DNA from: Vreelandella maris
GTDB taxonomy: Bacteria > Pseudomonadota > Gammaproteobacteria > Pseudomonadales > Halomonadaceae
Direction of reading: 5' to 3'
Assembly: GCF_013371085.1 (NCBI RefSeq)
Contig: NZ_JABWCV010000002.1
Coordinates: 1-64,000 of the forward strand
Length of the DNA stretch: 64,000 nucleotides
The notes below the pieces were generated by a model, which was not told where the DNA came from, did not search any database, and worked only from the letters and a program-made list of their open reading frames with translations. Below are positions 43,705 to 54,029 of this stretch, piece after piece. Numbering within the stretch: the stretch's first letter is position 1; each line of letters begins with the position of its first letter. The position numbers and the translations under genes are program-made.

Positions 43705-45294
43705 ATGAAAGAGACTCAGTTAGCCCATGAGGCGGGGCTTAGACGCACCTTTGCGATCATTTCGCACCCTGACGCTGGTAAAACCACCATTACTGAAAAG
43801 ATGCTGCTGTTTGGCAACGCCATCCAGTTGGCCGGTTCGGTCAAGAGCAAGCGTAACGATCGGCACGCAACGTCGGATTGGATGAAAATGGAGCAGGAGC
43901 GGGGTATCTCTGTCACTACCTCGGTAATGCAGTTCCCCTATGGCGGGCGCATCGTCAACCTGCTGGACACCCCAGGTCATGAAGACTTCTCCGAAGATAC
44001 CTACCGTACGCTTACAGCGGTAGACTCTGCCTTGATGGTCATCGACGGCGCAAAGGGCGTCGAGGATCGTACTATCAAGTTGATGGAGGTATGTCGCCTG
44101 CGTACAACGCCGATCCTTACCTTTATCAATAAAATGGACCGCGATATCCGTGATCCTATTGAAGTCATGGATGAAGTCGAAACTGTTTTAAACATTCAAT
44201 GTGCGCCAATGACCTGGCCGATTGGCATGGGGCGCCACTTCAAGGGCGTTTATCACCTCTACAATGATGTGATCCATCTCTACACGCAGGGGCAGGGTAG
44301 CCGAATCCCTGAAGACAAGCGTATTGAGGGCCTGGATAATCCCGAGGTCGATGCTGTGCTCGGGGAAGAGCAGGCGGAAGAGCTGCGCATGGAAGTGGAG
44401 CTGGTGCGCGGTGCATCCCATGAGTTTGATCTGGACGCCTATCGCCGTGGTGAGCTTTCGCCGGTCTATTTCGGTACTGCAATGGGTAACTTCGGCGTGC
44501 GCGAAATGCTAGACGGCTTTGTCGAATACGCGCCGCCGCCCCAGGCCCATGAAACCGATACCCGGGTCGTCACTTCTGATGATGATCGCTTCACCGGTTT
44601 CGTGTTTAAAATTCAGGCTAACATGGATCCCAATCATCGCGATCGCATCGCTTTCTTGCGGGTCTGTTCAGGCAAGTACGAAAAGAACATGAAAATGCGC
44701 CATGTGCGTATTGGCAAAGACGTCAAAATTGCCGATGCGTTGACGTTTATGGCCTCTGACCGCTCGCAGGTCGAAGAAGCGTGGCCCGGCGACATTATCG
44801 GCCTGCACAACCACGGTACCATTCAGATCGGCGATACTTTTACCGTCGGTGAAGATATGCGCTTTACCGGTATACCGCACTTTGCGCCAGAACTCTTTAA
44901 GCGCGTGCGGTTAAAAGACCCGCTCAAGATGAAGGCGTTGCAAAAAGGCTTGCAGCAACTTTCTGAAGAGGGTGCTACCCAGGTCTTTATGCCGATGGAC
45001 AATAACGACCTGATTCTTGGCGCCGTGGGTACCCTGCAGTTCGATGTGGTCGCTCATCGCCTGAAAGAGGAGTATAAGGTCGACTGCTTGTACGAAGGCG
45101 TCAATGTGCAGACTGCCCGCTGGGTCTACTGTGAGGATGCTAAAAAACTCGAAGAGTTTAAGCGTAAAGCCAGCGCTAATCTGGCGATTGATGGCGGTGG
45201 CTATCTCACTTATATCGCGCCGACTCGGGTTAACCTGCAGATGACCCAGGAGCGCTGGCCGGACATTCGCTTCCAACCCACCCGCGAACACTAA
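43705..45294 (+). CDS. prfC: Peptide chain release factor 3
   Basis: 529 residues from the ATG at 43705 (AAGAGG upstream), the same length as E. coli RF3; the frame is open to 43633 but the extra residues are unconserved. GTPase motifs: SHPDAGKTT (G1, 20-28), DTPGHEDF (G3) and NKMDRD (G4). RF3 is a ribosomal GTPase that recycles RF1/RF2 after peptide release. It is followed by a tatD-type gene after eight bases. Confidence 0.97.
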   Translation: MKETQLAHEAGLRRTFAIISHPDAGKTTITEKMLLFGNAIQLAGSVKSKRNDRHATSDWMKMEQERGISVTTSVMQFPYGGRIVNLLDTPGHEDFSEDTYRTLTAVDSALMVIDGAKGVEDRTIKLMEVCRLRTTPILTFINKMDRDIRDPIEVMDEVETVLNIQCAPMTWPIGMGRHFKGVYHLYNDVIHLYTQGQGSRIPEDKRIEGLDNPEVDAVLGEEQAEELRMEVELVRGASHEFDLDAYRRGELSPVYFGTAMGNFGVREMLDGFVEYAPPPQAHETDTRVVTSDDDRFTGFVFKIQANMDPNHRDRIAFLRVCSGKYEKNMKMRHVRIGKDVKIADALTFMASDRSQVEEAWPGDIIGLHNHGTIQIGDTFTVGEDMRFTGIPHFAPELFKRVRLKDPLKMKALQKGLQQLSEEGATQVFMPMDNNDLILGAVGTLQFDVVAHRLKEEYKVDCLYEGVNVQTARWVYCEDAKKLEEFKRKASANLAIDGGGYLTYIAPTRVNLQMTQERWPDIRFQPTREH

Positions 45295-45302
45295 GTATTT
45301 GT

Positions 45303-46070
45303 ATGTTAATCGACGCGCACTGCCATCTCGACTTTTCTGAGTTCGATCATGATCGCACTGAGGTGTTTGAGGCTGCCAAGGCGGTGGGTGTGGCGCGCTT
45401 TGTGGTGCCGAGTACAACCCGGGCCCGCTGGCAACAGGTGCTGGCGCTGGGCGAGCGGGATGACACCTCGGTTTGTCTGGGGCTTCATCCGTACTTTATG
45501 CAACAGCATCAAGAGGCCGACATCGAGGCGCTCGACCAAGCTCTAAGCGAGCATCCTGAGGCCGTTGGGTTGGGCGAGTGTGGCATTGATGGCCGCTTTA
45601 GCGACACGCTGGACGCGCAGTGGCATTACTTTGATGCTCAATTGAGGCTCGCTAAGCACCACTCCCTGCCGGTAGTGGTGCACTGTGTTCATGCTAACGA
45701 TAAGGTCGCCAAGCGACTTCGCCAGCTTGCGCTACCTCAAGCTGGGTTAATTCACGCTTTCTCAGGCTCTATTGAGCAGGCGACGAAATTTCTCGATTTA
45801 GGTTTCAAGGTGGGGTTGGGCGGCGCGGTAACTTATGAGCGCGCCAAACGGTTGCAGCGAACCGTTAAGGCACTGCCCGATGACGCTTTTGTGCTGGAAA
45901 CCGATAGCCCTGATATGCCACTAAGCGGCCACCAGGGCAAACGTAATGAACCGTGCCGGGTAGCGAAGGTATGTGACATGGTGGCTGCCCTGCGCGGGCA
46001 AACGGCGGAACAGGTCGCGGCCATAAGCAGCCATAACGCCACGACGCTGTTTGGCTTACCTCACCCTTAG
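45303..46070 (+). CDS. TatD-family metal-dependent hydrolase (YjjV-like)
   Basis: 255 residues. Metal-binding DAHCHLDF at the N-terminus, GLGECGID, HCVHAND, HAFSGS and the C-terminal ETDSPDMPL are the TatD signatures. The family are 3'-5' DNases or related hydrolases. YjjV is the closest layout. The eight-base distance from prfC suggests shared transcription; the ATG has a weak upstream site. It is convergent with ygfZ. Confidence 0.9.
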   Translation: MLIDAHCHLDFSEFDHDRTEVFEAAKAVGVARFVVPSTTRARWQQVLALGERDDTSVCLGLHPYFMQQHQEADIEALDQALSEHPEAVGLGECGIDGRFSDTLDAQWHYFDAQLRLAKHHSLPVVVHCVHANDKVAKRLRQLALPQAGLIHAFSGSIEQATKFLDLGFKVGLGGAVTYERAKRLQRTVKALPDDAFVLETDSPDMPLSGHQGKRNEPCRVAKVCDMVAALRGQTAEQVAAISSHNATTLFGLPHP

Positions 46071-46082
46071 TAAGCGGAAAGG

Positions 46083-47069
46083 CTAGTTATTCAGGCCAAC
46101 CGCTAACTGTTCGGGGTCAACTCGCTCAATCGTATAGGGTAATGGTAGTAAAGTGGCGGGTGCCCCTGCGAGAAATACGGGCACTGTTTCTTCCTCTACC
46201 TTGGTGCTCATTACTGCAAGCAACTCGACGCCGCCTTGTTCGTTAAAGGCGCTGACCACCACTTCGCCTACCGCTTTATCGTCACCGTTCGTCAGGCTGG
46301 CGCCTACCTCGGGTAGCACTTGTGACTCTACGCTAATATGCATCAGACGCTTTTTAACCTGACCGCGAAAGTGGGCGCGGGCGACTACTTCCTGGCCGGT
46401 ATAGCAGCCTTTCTTGAAGCTAATCCCGCCTAACGCTTCCCAGTTAAGCATTTGCGGTAAAAAGTGATCCTGCTGGGCGTCGGTTAGCCACGCTAAGCCA
46501 CTGCGAATATCCTCAAGCTGCCATGCGTTACGACCTTCATCGTCGTCCTGAATCAATATTTCATTGCCATTGATATCGTGATCGAAACACAATAGCCATC
46601 TCGGTGTCCTACCGGGGTAACGCAACGCGCAGAGCTGATCATTGTTGCTGTGAGTGCCAACCTGTTCAGGAAAATTCTGCTTAGAAAAGTTCAGGCCAAG
46701 TTGATCAGCAAGTGATTTCGCATTGTCGCCAGCGCCGATGAACGTAAGGTTAGGCAGTGCCGTCAGCTCGGCCTTATAGAAGGCGGCGAATTTTTTAAGA
46801 TGGTTGGCTAAGCTCTCTAACAGGGTGCTGCTTAGTAGCAGCCGAAAATGGTTTTCTCCCAAGCGCAGCAACTGGGCATTGGCTAACATGCGGCCCTTGG
46901 GCGTGCAGAAACACGTTAGCGGCGCAAAGTATCCATCGGCTAGGCTGACTTGGGCGCTAGTCTGCCCTTGAAGGAACTTTTCTGCATCTGCGCCTTTCAC
47001 ATCCAGCGCGGCTAAGTGAGTAAGGCGGACGCTGCCAAGAGCGGAAGTGCGTGAGGTAACGATCGCCAT
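46083..47069 (-). CDS. ygfZ: Folate-binding tRNA-modifying protein YgfZ
   Basis: 328 residues. GcvT-like fold with the YgfZ signature KGCYTGQE, the conserved Cys222 inside it. YgfZ uses tetrahydrofolate to support Fe-S enzymes such as MiaB. The gene is alone on the minus strand, between two plus-strand units. The ATG at 47069 follows AGGAG. Confidence 0.93.
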   Translation of the reverse strand: MAIVTSRTSALGSVRLTHLAALDVKGADAEKFLQGQTSAQVSLADGYFAPLTCFCTPKGRMLANAQLLRLGENHFRLLLSSTLLESLANHLKKFAAFYKAELTALPNLTFIGAGDNAKSLADQLGLNFSKQNFPEQVGTHSNNDQLCALRYPGRTPRWLLCFDHDINGNEILIQDDDEGRNAWQLEDIRSGLAWLTDAQQDHFLPQMLNWEALGGISFKKGCYTGQEVVARAHFRGQVKKRLMHISVESQVLPEVGASLTNGDDKAVGEVVVSAFNEQGGVELLAVMSTKVEEETVPVFLAGAPATLLPLPYTIERVDPEQLAVGLNN

Positions 47070-47242
47070 AAAAACTCCTGATCAAAGTGGTGATTTGTCA
47101 GCCATTCTAAGCTTGCGGACAAATGAGTGTGCACGTATTACTCTTAAGTGCGGGCAGTCAGCATTAATTGCAAGGCACTATTAGCGTGCTAGACTCTTTC
47201 CCTCGTAGGAGTCTTGCATAGGCCAATAGGCAGGGAAATGGT

Positions 47243-47440
47243 ATGGCGCAGCAATCATTAACATTCCAAGGTGTTAAATCGGTCGAGCAGGTTAATAAAA
47301 TTACCACAGCACTAATGATGCTGGACGGTGTTGACAGCGCCGAGGTGGGCCGCCATGGGGCTGATGTCGATGGGCGTGCAAAGCGTGAAACACTGATTAA
47401 CGCCATTGAAAAACTCAAGCTAGGCGTCAAGGTATCCTAA
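47243..47440 (+). CDS. HMA-like small protein lacking the metal-binding cysteines
   Basis: 65 residues with a ferredoxin-like beta-alpha-beta pattern (SLTFQGVKSVEQVNKITTALMML, then DGVDSAEVGRHGADV). It resembles heavy-metal-associated domains but has no CXXC and no cysteine at all. It may bind another ligand or a partner protein. Its stop overlaps the ATG of the OsmC-family gene by one base, so the two are translated together. AGGGAA is upstream. Confidence 0.75.
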   Translation: MAQQSLTFQGVKSVEQVNKITTALMMLDGVDSAEVGRHGADVDGRAKRETLINAIEKLKLGVKVS

Positions 47441-47847
47441 TGCACATACCCATTACCGTCATTAGTGAGCGCAACCATGCCTTTCGGCAGCGTGTTGAAG
47501 TCGATGGTCTGGAAGATTTGTATGCCGATGTACCGCCAGTGGTTGGCGGCGAGGGTAGTGCCCCTGATCCGCACGACTATTTCGATATCGCCTTGGGCAC
47601 TTGCAAAGCAATTACCGTGCAAATGTACGCCAAGCGTAAGGGATGGCCACTTGAGGGAGTAACTGTCACGGTACAGCGCGATGATAGTCAGGAAAGAAAA
47701 GGTATTTACAAACTGGGTGTCGCCTTAACACTGCACGGTATTAATGACCCTGTGCAGCGCGCCAAGCTCGAAGAAATCAGCCATCGTTGTCCCATCCAGC
47801 GCTTAATGACCGAGTCCACGGTTGAGATAGAGACACGTCTTGTTTAG
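47440..47847 (+). CDS. OsmC/Ohr-family peroxiredoxin-like protein (YhfA-type)
   Basis: 135 residues with the OsmC fold. Two cysteines sit in the usual places: Cys55 in ALGTCKAIT and Cys117 in SHRCPIQRL. The family reduces organic hydroperoxides or handles reactive thiols in the cytoplasm. It is translationally coupled to the HMA-like gene before it. Confidence 0.9.
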   Translation: MHIPITVISERNHAFRQRVEVDGLEDLYADVPPVVGGEGSAPDPHDYFDIALGTCKAITVQMYAKRKGWPLEGVTVTVQRDDSQERKGIYKLGVALTLHGINDPVQRAKLEEISHRCPIQRLMTESTVEIETRLV

Positions 47848-47883
47848 TTACCCTTAAAATAGTTTTCCTTTTTTGGAGCATTG

Positions 47884-49908
47884 ATGAGCAAAGCCTTTCG
47901 ATTACAGTCAAAATTTCAGCCTGCCGGTGACCAGCCAGCCGCCATTAAAGGGCTGATGAGTGGTCTGGAATCAGGGCTTGCCCATCAAACGCTGCTAGGC
48001 GTTACTGGCTCGGGCAAAACCTTCACCATGGCCAACATCGTCGAACAACAGCAGCGCCCGACCATAGTGATGGCCCCTAACAAGACCCTTGCTGCCCAGC
48101 TTTACGGTGAGTTCAAGGCGTTTTTCCCGGATAACGCGGTAGAGTATTTCGTTTCCTACTACGACTACTATCAGCCGGAAGCCTATGTGCCTTCGTCTGA
48201 TACGTTTATTGAGAAAGATGCTTCTATCAATGATCATATTGAGCAGATGCGTCTCTCCGCCACTAAGGCACTGTTGGAACGCCGCGATGCGCTGATCGTC
48301 GTCTCTGTTTCAGCCATTTACGGTCTGGGTGATCCGGATCAGTATCTAAAGATGCGCCTTCACTTTACGCGAGGTGAGCTGATCGACCAGCGCGCCTTCC
48401 TGCGTCGTCTGGCTGAGCTGCAATACACCCGTAATGATATGGATTTTCGGCGCGGTACTTATCGCGTCCGCGGCGACGTGATCGATATCTTCCCCGCCGA
48501 CTCCGATGAAGAGGCGGTGCGTGTGGAGCTGTTCGATAGCGAGATCGATACGATTCGCTTGTTCGACCCGTTGACCGGTGCCGTCAAGGGCGAGGTGCCG
48601 CGTATGACCATCTACCCTAAATCGCACTACGTTACGCCGCGGGAAACTATTCTAGGCGCCATTGATGCCATTAAAGAAGAGCTCAAACAGCGTCTTGAGT
48701 GGATGCGCAAGCATGAGCGCTTAGTCGAAGCGCAACGCCTGGAGCAACGTACGCTTTATGACATCGAAATGATGCTGGAATTGGGCTACTGCAACGGCAT
48801 TGAAAACTATTCCCGCTATCTATCAGGACGTGCGCCCGGCGAGCCACCGCCGACATTTTTCGATTACCTACCCGATGATGCGCTGCTGTTTATCGATGAG
48901 TCGCATGTGAGCGTGCCCCAAGTAGGTGGCATGTATAAAGGCGACCGTTCGCGCAAAGAGACATTGGTGGAGTACGGTTTCCGGCTGCCTTCAGCGCTAG
49001 ATAACCGACCCATGAAGTTTGAGGAGTGGGAGGCAATTTCCCCTCAGACTATCTTTGTATCCGCCACTCCCGGGCGTTATGAGGGCGAACACGCCAGTCA
49101 AATCGTTGAACAAGTGGTACGTCCTACTGGTCTGTTGGACCCTGAAATCGAGGTGCGCCCGGCCAGCACTCAGGTGGATGACTTGCTTTCGGAGATTGGC
49201 CTGCGCACGGCGGTAGGTGAGCGGGTGTTGGTCACCACGCTCACCAAACGCATGGCGGAGGATCTGACCGAGTACTTTGACGAGCACGGTATACGGGTTC
49301 GTTACCTGCACTCGGATATCGATACCGTTGAGCGTGTCGAGATCATACGCGACCTACGTTTGGGTAAGTTTGATGTGCTGGTGGGCATTAACCTGTTGCG
49401 TGAAGGGTTGGATATTCCCGAAGTCTCGCTGGTAGCTATTTTAGACGCCGATAAAGAGGGTTTTTTACGTGCGGAGCGCTCGCTGATACAGACCATTGGC
49501 CGGGCTGCCCGTAACGCGCACGGCAAGGCGATTCTGTATGGCGACCGCATTACTGACTCAATGCGCAAAGCCATTGATGAAACAGAACGTCGCCGGGCGA
49601 AGCAAACTGAGCACAACGTGGAACACGGTATTACGCCCACGACGGTCACACGTTCGGTGGCTGATATCCTTGAAGCCGCCCAGGCGCCCGGCAAGAAGAG
49701 CAGCCGTCGGCGCGGCAACGAACGCAAAGTGGCGGAAAGCGCCGCTGAGTATGATGTGTCGACCATGAACAAGCAGGATCTGCTAGGCGCGATCAGCAAG
49801 CTTGAGGATGCCATGTTCGAAGCAGCGCAAAACCTGGAGTTTGAAGAGGCGGCGCGGCTGCGCGATCAGCTCCATCAAATGAAAGAAAAACAGCTGGCGC
49901 TGGGCTAA
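47884..49908 (+). CDS. uvrB: Excinuclease ABC subunit B
   Basis: 674 residues from the ATG at 47884 (GGAG at 47875); a TTG three bases earlier also fits. Walker [11 protein letters not shown] (39-48), beta-hairpin region with [10 protein letters not shown] near 90-99, helicase motifs through IGRAARN, and the C-terminal UVR helix ([11 protein letters not shown]) that binds UvrC. It is part of nucleotide excision repair. nei follows after two bases, making a repair unit. Confidence 0.98.
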   Translation: MSKAFRLQSKFQPAGDQPAAIKGLMSGLESGLAHQTLLGVTGSGKTFTMANIVEQQQRPTIVMAPNKTLAAQLYGEFKAFFPDNAVEYFVSYYDYYQPEAYVPSSDTFIEKDASINDHIEQMRLSATKALLERRDALIVVSVSAIYGLGDPDQYLKMRLHFTRGELIDQRAFLRRLAELQYTRNDMDFRRGTYRVRGDVIDIFPADSDEEAVRVELFDSEIDTIRLFDPLTGAVKGEVPRMTIYPKSHYVTPRETILGAIDAIKEELKQRLEWMRKHERLVEAQRLEQRTLYDIEMMLELGYCNGIENYSRYLSGRAPGEPPPTFFDYLPDDALLFIDESHVSVPQVGGMYKGDRSRKETLVEYGFRLPSALDNRPMKFEEWEAISPQTIFVSATPGRYEGEHASQIVEQVVRPTGLLDPEIEVRPASTQVDDLLSEIGLRTAVGERVLVTTLTKRMAEDLTEYFDEHGIRVRYLHSDIDTVERVEIIRDLRLGKFDVLVGINLLREGLDIPEVSLVAILDADKEGFLRAERSLIQTIGRAARNAHGKAILYGDRITDSMRKAIDETERRRAKQTEHNVEHGITPTTVTRSVADILEAAQAPGKKSSRRRGNERKVAESAAEYDVSTMNKQDLLGAISKLEDAMFEAAQNLEFEEAARLRDQLHQMKEKQLALG

Positions 49909-49910
49909 CA

Positions 49911-50732
49911 ATGCCAGAAGGACCAGAAATTCGTCGGGCGGCCGATCGTGTTCAGCAGCAGATAGGCGGGCGGGTAATTGACAAGGCTTGGTTCGCCTTT
50001 CCCGAGCTTGCCAGCCAAGCAGACTCTTTCACTGGTGTTCAGGTGTCACGCGTAGATACGCGTGGCAAGGCAATGCTGATCCGGTTTGCTGATGAGCGGG
50101 TGCTTTACTCACATAATCAACTCTATGGGGTTTGGAAGCTGCATAGTGAGGATAAACCTCCCGCCACTAAGCGCACGTTACGCGTTCGTTTGACGGCAGA
50201 AGGGCGCTGCGCAAGTCTTTACAGTGCTTCCGATATCTCGCTTTGGCATCGCGACAATCTCGCCGAGCACCCATTTTTGGCCCGTTTAGGACCTGATTTA
50301 TTGAGCCAGGATGTAACCCCCGCGGATGTTCTGCAGCGGTTAAATCTCAAGAAGTTTCACCGGCGAGGCTTGGGTGCGCTCTTGCTTGATCAAGGATTAG
50401 TGGCAGGGCTCGGCAATTATCTGCGCTCTGAAATCTTATTCTTTACCCAGTTACCAGCTAGCGCTCGACCGGTAGATCTCACCACCAATCAACAACAATC
50501 GCTTGCGCACTCTATTATCGAAACAACTCAGCAAGCGTACCAAACCGCAGGTGTGACCAATCGAGAGGCCTGGATTGAACAGGCTAAAGCAGCCGGTGAG
50601 TCACGTAAGCAGTGGCGTTTTGCGGTGTTCGATCGCGCTGGTCTTGAGTGCCACCGCTGTGGTGTGGTGGTCAAGCGCCGAATGGTGGGATCGCGAAGGC
50701 TCTACTATTGCCCGCATTGCCAAGGCAGTTAA
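49911..50732 (+). CDS. nei: Endonuclease VIII (DNA glycosylase/AP lyase)
   Basis: 273 residues. N-terminal MPEGPEIRRAAD gives the catalytic Pro and Glu. The helix-two-turn-helix region has GLVAGLGNYLRSE. The C-terminal zinc finger is CHRC...CPHC with the conserved Arg before the second pair (SRRLYYC). It excises oxidised pyrimidines. Placement two bases after uvrB suggests joint expression. Confidence 0.94.
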   Translation: MPEGPEIRRAADRVQQQIGGRVIDKAWFAFPELASQADSFTGVQVSRVDTRGKAMLIRFADERVLYSHNQLYGVWKLHSEDKPPATKRTLRVRLTAEGRCASLYSASDISLWHRDNLAEHPFLARLGPDLLSQDVTPADVLQRLNLKKFHRRGLGALLLDQGLVAGLGNYLRSEILFFTQLPASARPVDLTTNQQQSLAHSIIETTQQAYQTAGVTNREAWIEQAKAAGESRKQWRFAVFDRAGLECHRCGVVVKRRMVGSRRLYYCPHCQGS

Positions 50733-50888
50733 TAGCTTTGGTGAGTTTACACCACGTTTTATTTAAGTTTTATACCGTTATCTTGCTTGCTGCTAGCAAT
50801 AACTAAAGTACTAATTTCTGAACCCAAGATGCTACCAAGGAGTGCTGCTGCCGACAGGGCAATACGGTATACTGGCGTCACGCTAAGA

Positions 50889-50918
50889 CGGCACTTGCGC
50901 CGATGCGCAAGAATGCCG
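50889..50918 (+). other. Hairpin in the fumarase leader
   Basis: CTTGCGC-CGAT-GCGCAAG (50894-50911), extended by CGGCA and TGCCG with a two-base bulge (50889-50918). A TATACT -10-like box lies just upstream (50868-50873), with no good -35. The hairpin may stabilise the mRNA start; a regulatory role is not shown. Confidence 0.4.
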
Positions 50919-50951
50919 CTGACTAGACGATAACCTAGGAGCTGTTAGTCC

Positions 50952-52457
50952 ATGACCGTGATTCGCCAGGACGACGTAATTCAAAGCGTTGCCGATGCTC
51001 TGCAGTACATCTCTTACTATCATCCCAAAGATTTTATTGACGCCATGGCGGCCGCCTACGAGCGTGAAGAGAACCCCGCTGCTAAAGACGCTATTGCGCA
51101 AATTCTGATTAACTCGCGTATGTGCGCCACCGGGCATCGCCCGATTTGCCAGGACACCGGCATCGTCACCGTGTTTGTTCACGTGGGTATGAATGTTACC
51201 TGGGAAGCGGACATGAGCCTTGACGACATGGTCAACGAAGGTGTTCGTCGCGCTTATTTACTGCCTGATAATGTCCTACGTGCCTCGGTGCTAGCGGATC
51301 CTGACGGCAAGCGGGCCAACACCAAAGACAACACGCCGGCCATTATTCACCACCAAATTGTGCCTGGCGACACTGTCGATATTCACGTGGCTGCGAAGGG
51401 CGGTGGTAGTGAAGCCAAGTCTAAATTTGCCATGCTTAATCCTTCCGACAGCGTCGTCGATTGGGTAATGGAACAGCTGCCGAAGATGGGCGCAGGCTGG
51501 TGTCCGCCCGGTATGCTGGGCATTGGCATCGGCGGCACCGCTGAAAAAGCGATGATGATTGCCAAAGAGGCGCTACTGGATCCTATCGATATTCAGGATT
51601 TACAGGCCCGCGGGCCCAGTAATCGCGCCGAAGAGATACGCCTGGTGCTGTTTGATAAGGTCAACAAAAGCGGCATCGGTGCCCAAGGGTTAGGTGGCTT
51701 AACCACCGTGCTGGATATTAAAGTAAAAGACTATCCGACCCATGCCGCCAATAAGCCTGTAGCGATTATTCCCAATTGCGCAGCAACCCGTCATGCCCAC
51801 TTTACCCTGGATGGTTCAGGCCCTGCGGCGTTAAAAGCACCGAAGCTTGAGGACTGGCCGGAAATCACTCGCGAAGCAGGCGATAACGTCAAGCGGGTCA
51901 ATCTTGACACCGTAACGCCCGCTGAGGTCAAAACCTGGCAGCCAGGCGATACGCTACTGCTGAACGGCAAGCTGTTAACCGGCCGTGACGCTGCTCATAA
52001 GCGTATGGTGGATATGTTAGCCAAAGGTGAGCCGCTACCTGTAGATATGAAAGGGCGCTTCATTTATTACGTGGGCCCGGTTGATCCAATCGGTGATGAG
52101 GTAGTGGGCCCCGCAGGCCCAACGACTGCCACGCGAATGGATAAATTTACCCGCACCATGCTAGAAGAAACTGGCCTGTTAGGTATGGTAGGAAAAGCAG
52201 AGCGTGGCCAAACCGCCATTGATGCGATTCGTGACAATGAGGCGGTGTACTTAATGGCGGTAGGGGGCTCAGCTTATTTGGTCGCGCAAGCGATTAAAAA
52301 ATCCCGAGTCGTCGGCTTTGAAGATTTAGGCATGGAAGCGATCTACGAATTTGAGGTCGAAGATATGCCGGTCACGGTTGCTGTTGATAGTCTGGGCACC
52401 TCAGTGCATCAGACCGGGCCTGCGAAGTGGAAAGAGATTATCGCTCAGTCGGCGTAA
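50952..52457 (+). CDS. Class I fumarate hydratase
   Basis: 501 residues. Iron-sulfur class I fumarase: the three expected [4Fe-4S] ligands are Cys66 (CQDTGIV), Cys184 (GWCPPGMLG) and Cys276 (IPNCAATRHAHF). The C-terminal domain contains RFIYYVGPVDPIGDEVVGPAGPTT. It hydrates fumarate to malate in the TCA cycle. It is oxygen-sensitive by family. It is alone in its unit, with a terminator 50 bases after. Confidence 0.95.
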   Translation: MTVIRQDDVIQSVADALQYISYYHPKDFIDAMAAAYEREENPAAKDAIAQILINSRMCATGHRPICQDTGIVTVFVHVGMNVTWEADMSLDDMVNEGVRRAYLLPDNVLRASVLADPDGKRANTKDNTPAIIHHQIVPGDTVDIHVAAKGGGSEAKSKFAMLNPSDSVVDWVMEQLPKMGAGWCPPGMLGIGIGGTAEKAMMIAKEALLDPIDIQDLQARGPSNRAEEIRLVLFDKVNKSGIGAQGLGGLTTVLDIKVKDYPTHAANKPVAIIPNCAATRHAHFTLDGSGPAALKAPKLEDWPEITREAGDNVKRVNLDTVTPAEVKTWQPGDTLLLNGKLLTGRDAAHKRMVDMLAKGEPLPVDMKGRFIYYVGPVDPIGDEVVGPAGPTTATRMDKFTRTMLEETGLLGMVGKAERGQTAIDAIRDNEAVYLMAVGGSAYLVAQAIKKSRVVGFEDLGMEAIYEFEVEDMPVTVAVDSLGTSVHQTGPAKWKEIIAQSA

Positions 52458-52507
52458 CAGAATGATAAGATTGATTAGGCTTTGAACGCTTAGGTTTTTA
52501 AGCGCAT

Positions 52508-52540
52508 AAGGGCCTCGCTGACGGCGAGGCCCTTGCTTTT
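52508..52540 (+). terminator. Rho-independent terminator after fumarase
   Basis: 11-bp stem AAGGGCCTCGC (52508-52518) with its complement (52524-52534), loop five bases, followed by GCTTTT. Confidence 0.8.
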
Positions 52541-52554
52541 ATGAGGACGTGGCT

Positions 52555-53973
52555 ATGACCTCCTGGTTGCTAGGGACCAGCATCTTATTGATACATTTAT
52601 TGGGTGTCGTTTCGGCCATTATGGCGTTAATGTCCAGTCGCACCTCTCAAGGGGCTGTGGCATGGATTATATCGTTGCTTACGTTTCCCTATGTCGCGCT
52701 TCCTGCTTACTGGTTTTTTGGACGACCAAGATTTTATGGCTATGTGTCTGCGCGGGGGCAGCGTGACACTGTGCTACGCCGCGTGCTGGTGCGTTACCGA
52801 GCTAATGTAGAGCCTTTTGTGGCACCCTCGAGTAATGCGGATATTCAAGCGGTTGAGCAGCTTGCCATGATGCCCTTAACCCATGGTAATCACGCCACGT
52901 TATTAATCGACGGCCCCGCGACCTTTGAAAGCCTTTTTGACGGCATTGATCGTGCCGAACAGTATGTATTGATACAGTTTTTTATTGTTCGCAGCGATGC
53001 CCTCGGACAGCGCTTGAAACAGCATTTACAACACGCTGCCCAGCGTGGCGTGCGTGTCTATTTCCTCTACGATGAGGTAGGAAGTCGTCAATTAAACGAT
53101 GGTTACCTAAATGATTTAATCAGCGATGGGGTGGCCGTCAGTGCTTTTCGCTCATCAAGAGGCTTCAAACACCGCTTTCAGCTTAACTTCCGGAATCATC
53201 GCAAAGTAACAGTCATTGATGGTAAAGAGGGTTGGATAGGGGGCTTTAATATTGGGGTTGAATATTTAGGCGAAGATCCTCGGCATGGCCCCTGGCGTGA
53301 CACCCACCTAAAGCTTGAAGGTCCCAGTGTCTTGGGCCTGCAAGAAGCGTTTTGGGAAGATTGGCACTGGGCTACCGATGAGGTGATTAGCCTGAACTGG
53401 ATGGCTGAAACGTCTTCTTCAACTGATCATCATGTTGTTATTGTGCCCTCTGGGCCTGCAGATCGTCAGGATACAGCCAGCCTGCTGGTACAACAGGTTA
53501 TTCATAGCGCAAAACAGCGCCTATGGGTGACCAGTCCTTACTTTGTTCCTGACCAAGGGGTACAGGATGCACTGCGACTTGCGGCCATGCGCGGAGTAGA
53601 TGTACGCGTCATGATTCCCGAACGACCAGATCACTTATTGGTTTTCCTATCAGCCTTCTCGTTTCTACCTGATATGTTAAGAGCAGGCGTAAAAATATAC
53701 CGTTATCTTCCTGGGTTTTTACATCAAAAGGTAATGCTTGTAGATAGCAGTGCAGCCACGGTTGGCACTGTAAATCTGGATAACCGTTCATTTCGGTTAA
53801 ATTTTGAAATAACTGCTTTTATTCCAAACCAAGACTTTGCTGCCAGCGTGGAAAGTATGCTGGAAAATGACTTTTCACAGTGCCGCCGGGTCAGCATTGA
53901 TGAAATCAACCAGCGCTCAATGTGGATGAAAGTCGTATCACGTGCTGCCTATTTAATGGCGCCCGTCCAATAG
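52555..53973 (+). CDS. cls: Cardiolipin synthase (phospholipase D family)
   Basis: 472 residues from the ATG at 52555 (GAGGA seven bases upstream); a GTG six bases earlier is too close to that site. Two membrane segments at about 5-25 and 33-55. Two HKD motifs: HRKVTVID at 215-222 and HQKVMLVD at 390-397. It joins two phosphatidylglycerols to make cardiolipin at the inner membrane, which matters for osmotic adaptation. It is transcribed before the LysR gene at 54030. Confidence 0.93.
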   Translation: MTSWLLGTSILLIHLLGVVSAIMALMSSRTSQGAVAWIISLLTFPYVALPAYWFFGRPRFYGYVSARGQRDTVLRRVLVRYRANVEPFVAPSSNADIQAVEQLAMMPLTHGNHATLLIDGPATFESLFDGIDRAEQYVLIQFFIVRSDALGQRLKQHLQHAAQRGVRVYFLYDEVGSRQLNDGYLNDLISDGVAVSAFRSSRGFKHRFQLNFRNHRKVTVIDGKEGWIGGFNIGVEYLGEDPRHGPWRDTHLKLEGPSVLGLQEAFWEDWHWATDEVISLNWMAETSSSTDHHVVIVPSGPADRQDTASLLVQQVIHSAKQRLWVTSPYFVPDQGVQDALRLAAMRGVDVRVMIPERPDHLLVFLSAFSFLPDMLRAGVKIYRYLPGFLHQKVMLVDSSAATVGTVNLDNRSFRLNFEITAFIPNQDFAASVESMLENDFSQCRRVSIDEINQRSMWMKVVSRAAYLMAPVQ

Positions 53974-54029
53974 ACCGCAAAATAGGAAAACAATATGCGT
54001 GCACAAAGGGTGAGACAAGGAGTCCCGGG

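Noticed and set aside
49302-49814. 170-aa minus-strand ORF opposite uvrB
   Set aside because: Antisense shadow of strongly conserved coding sequence with Ser/Arg-rich translation and no start signal.
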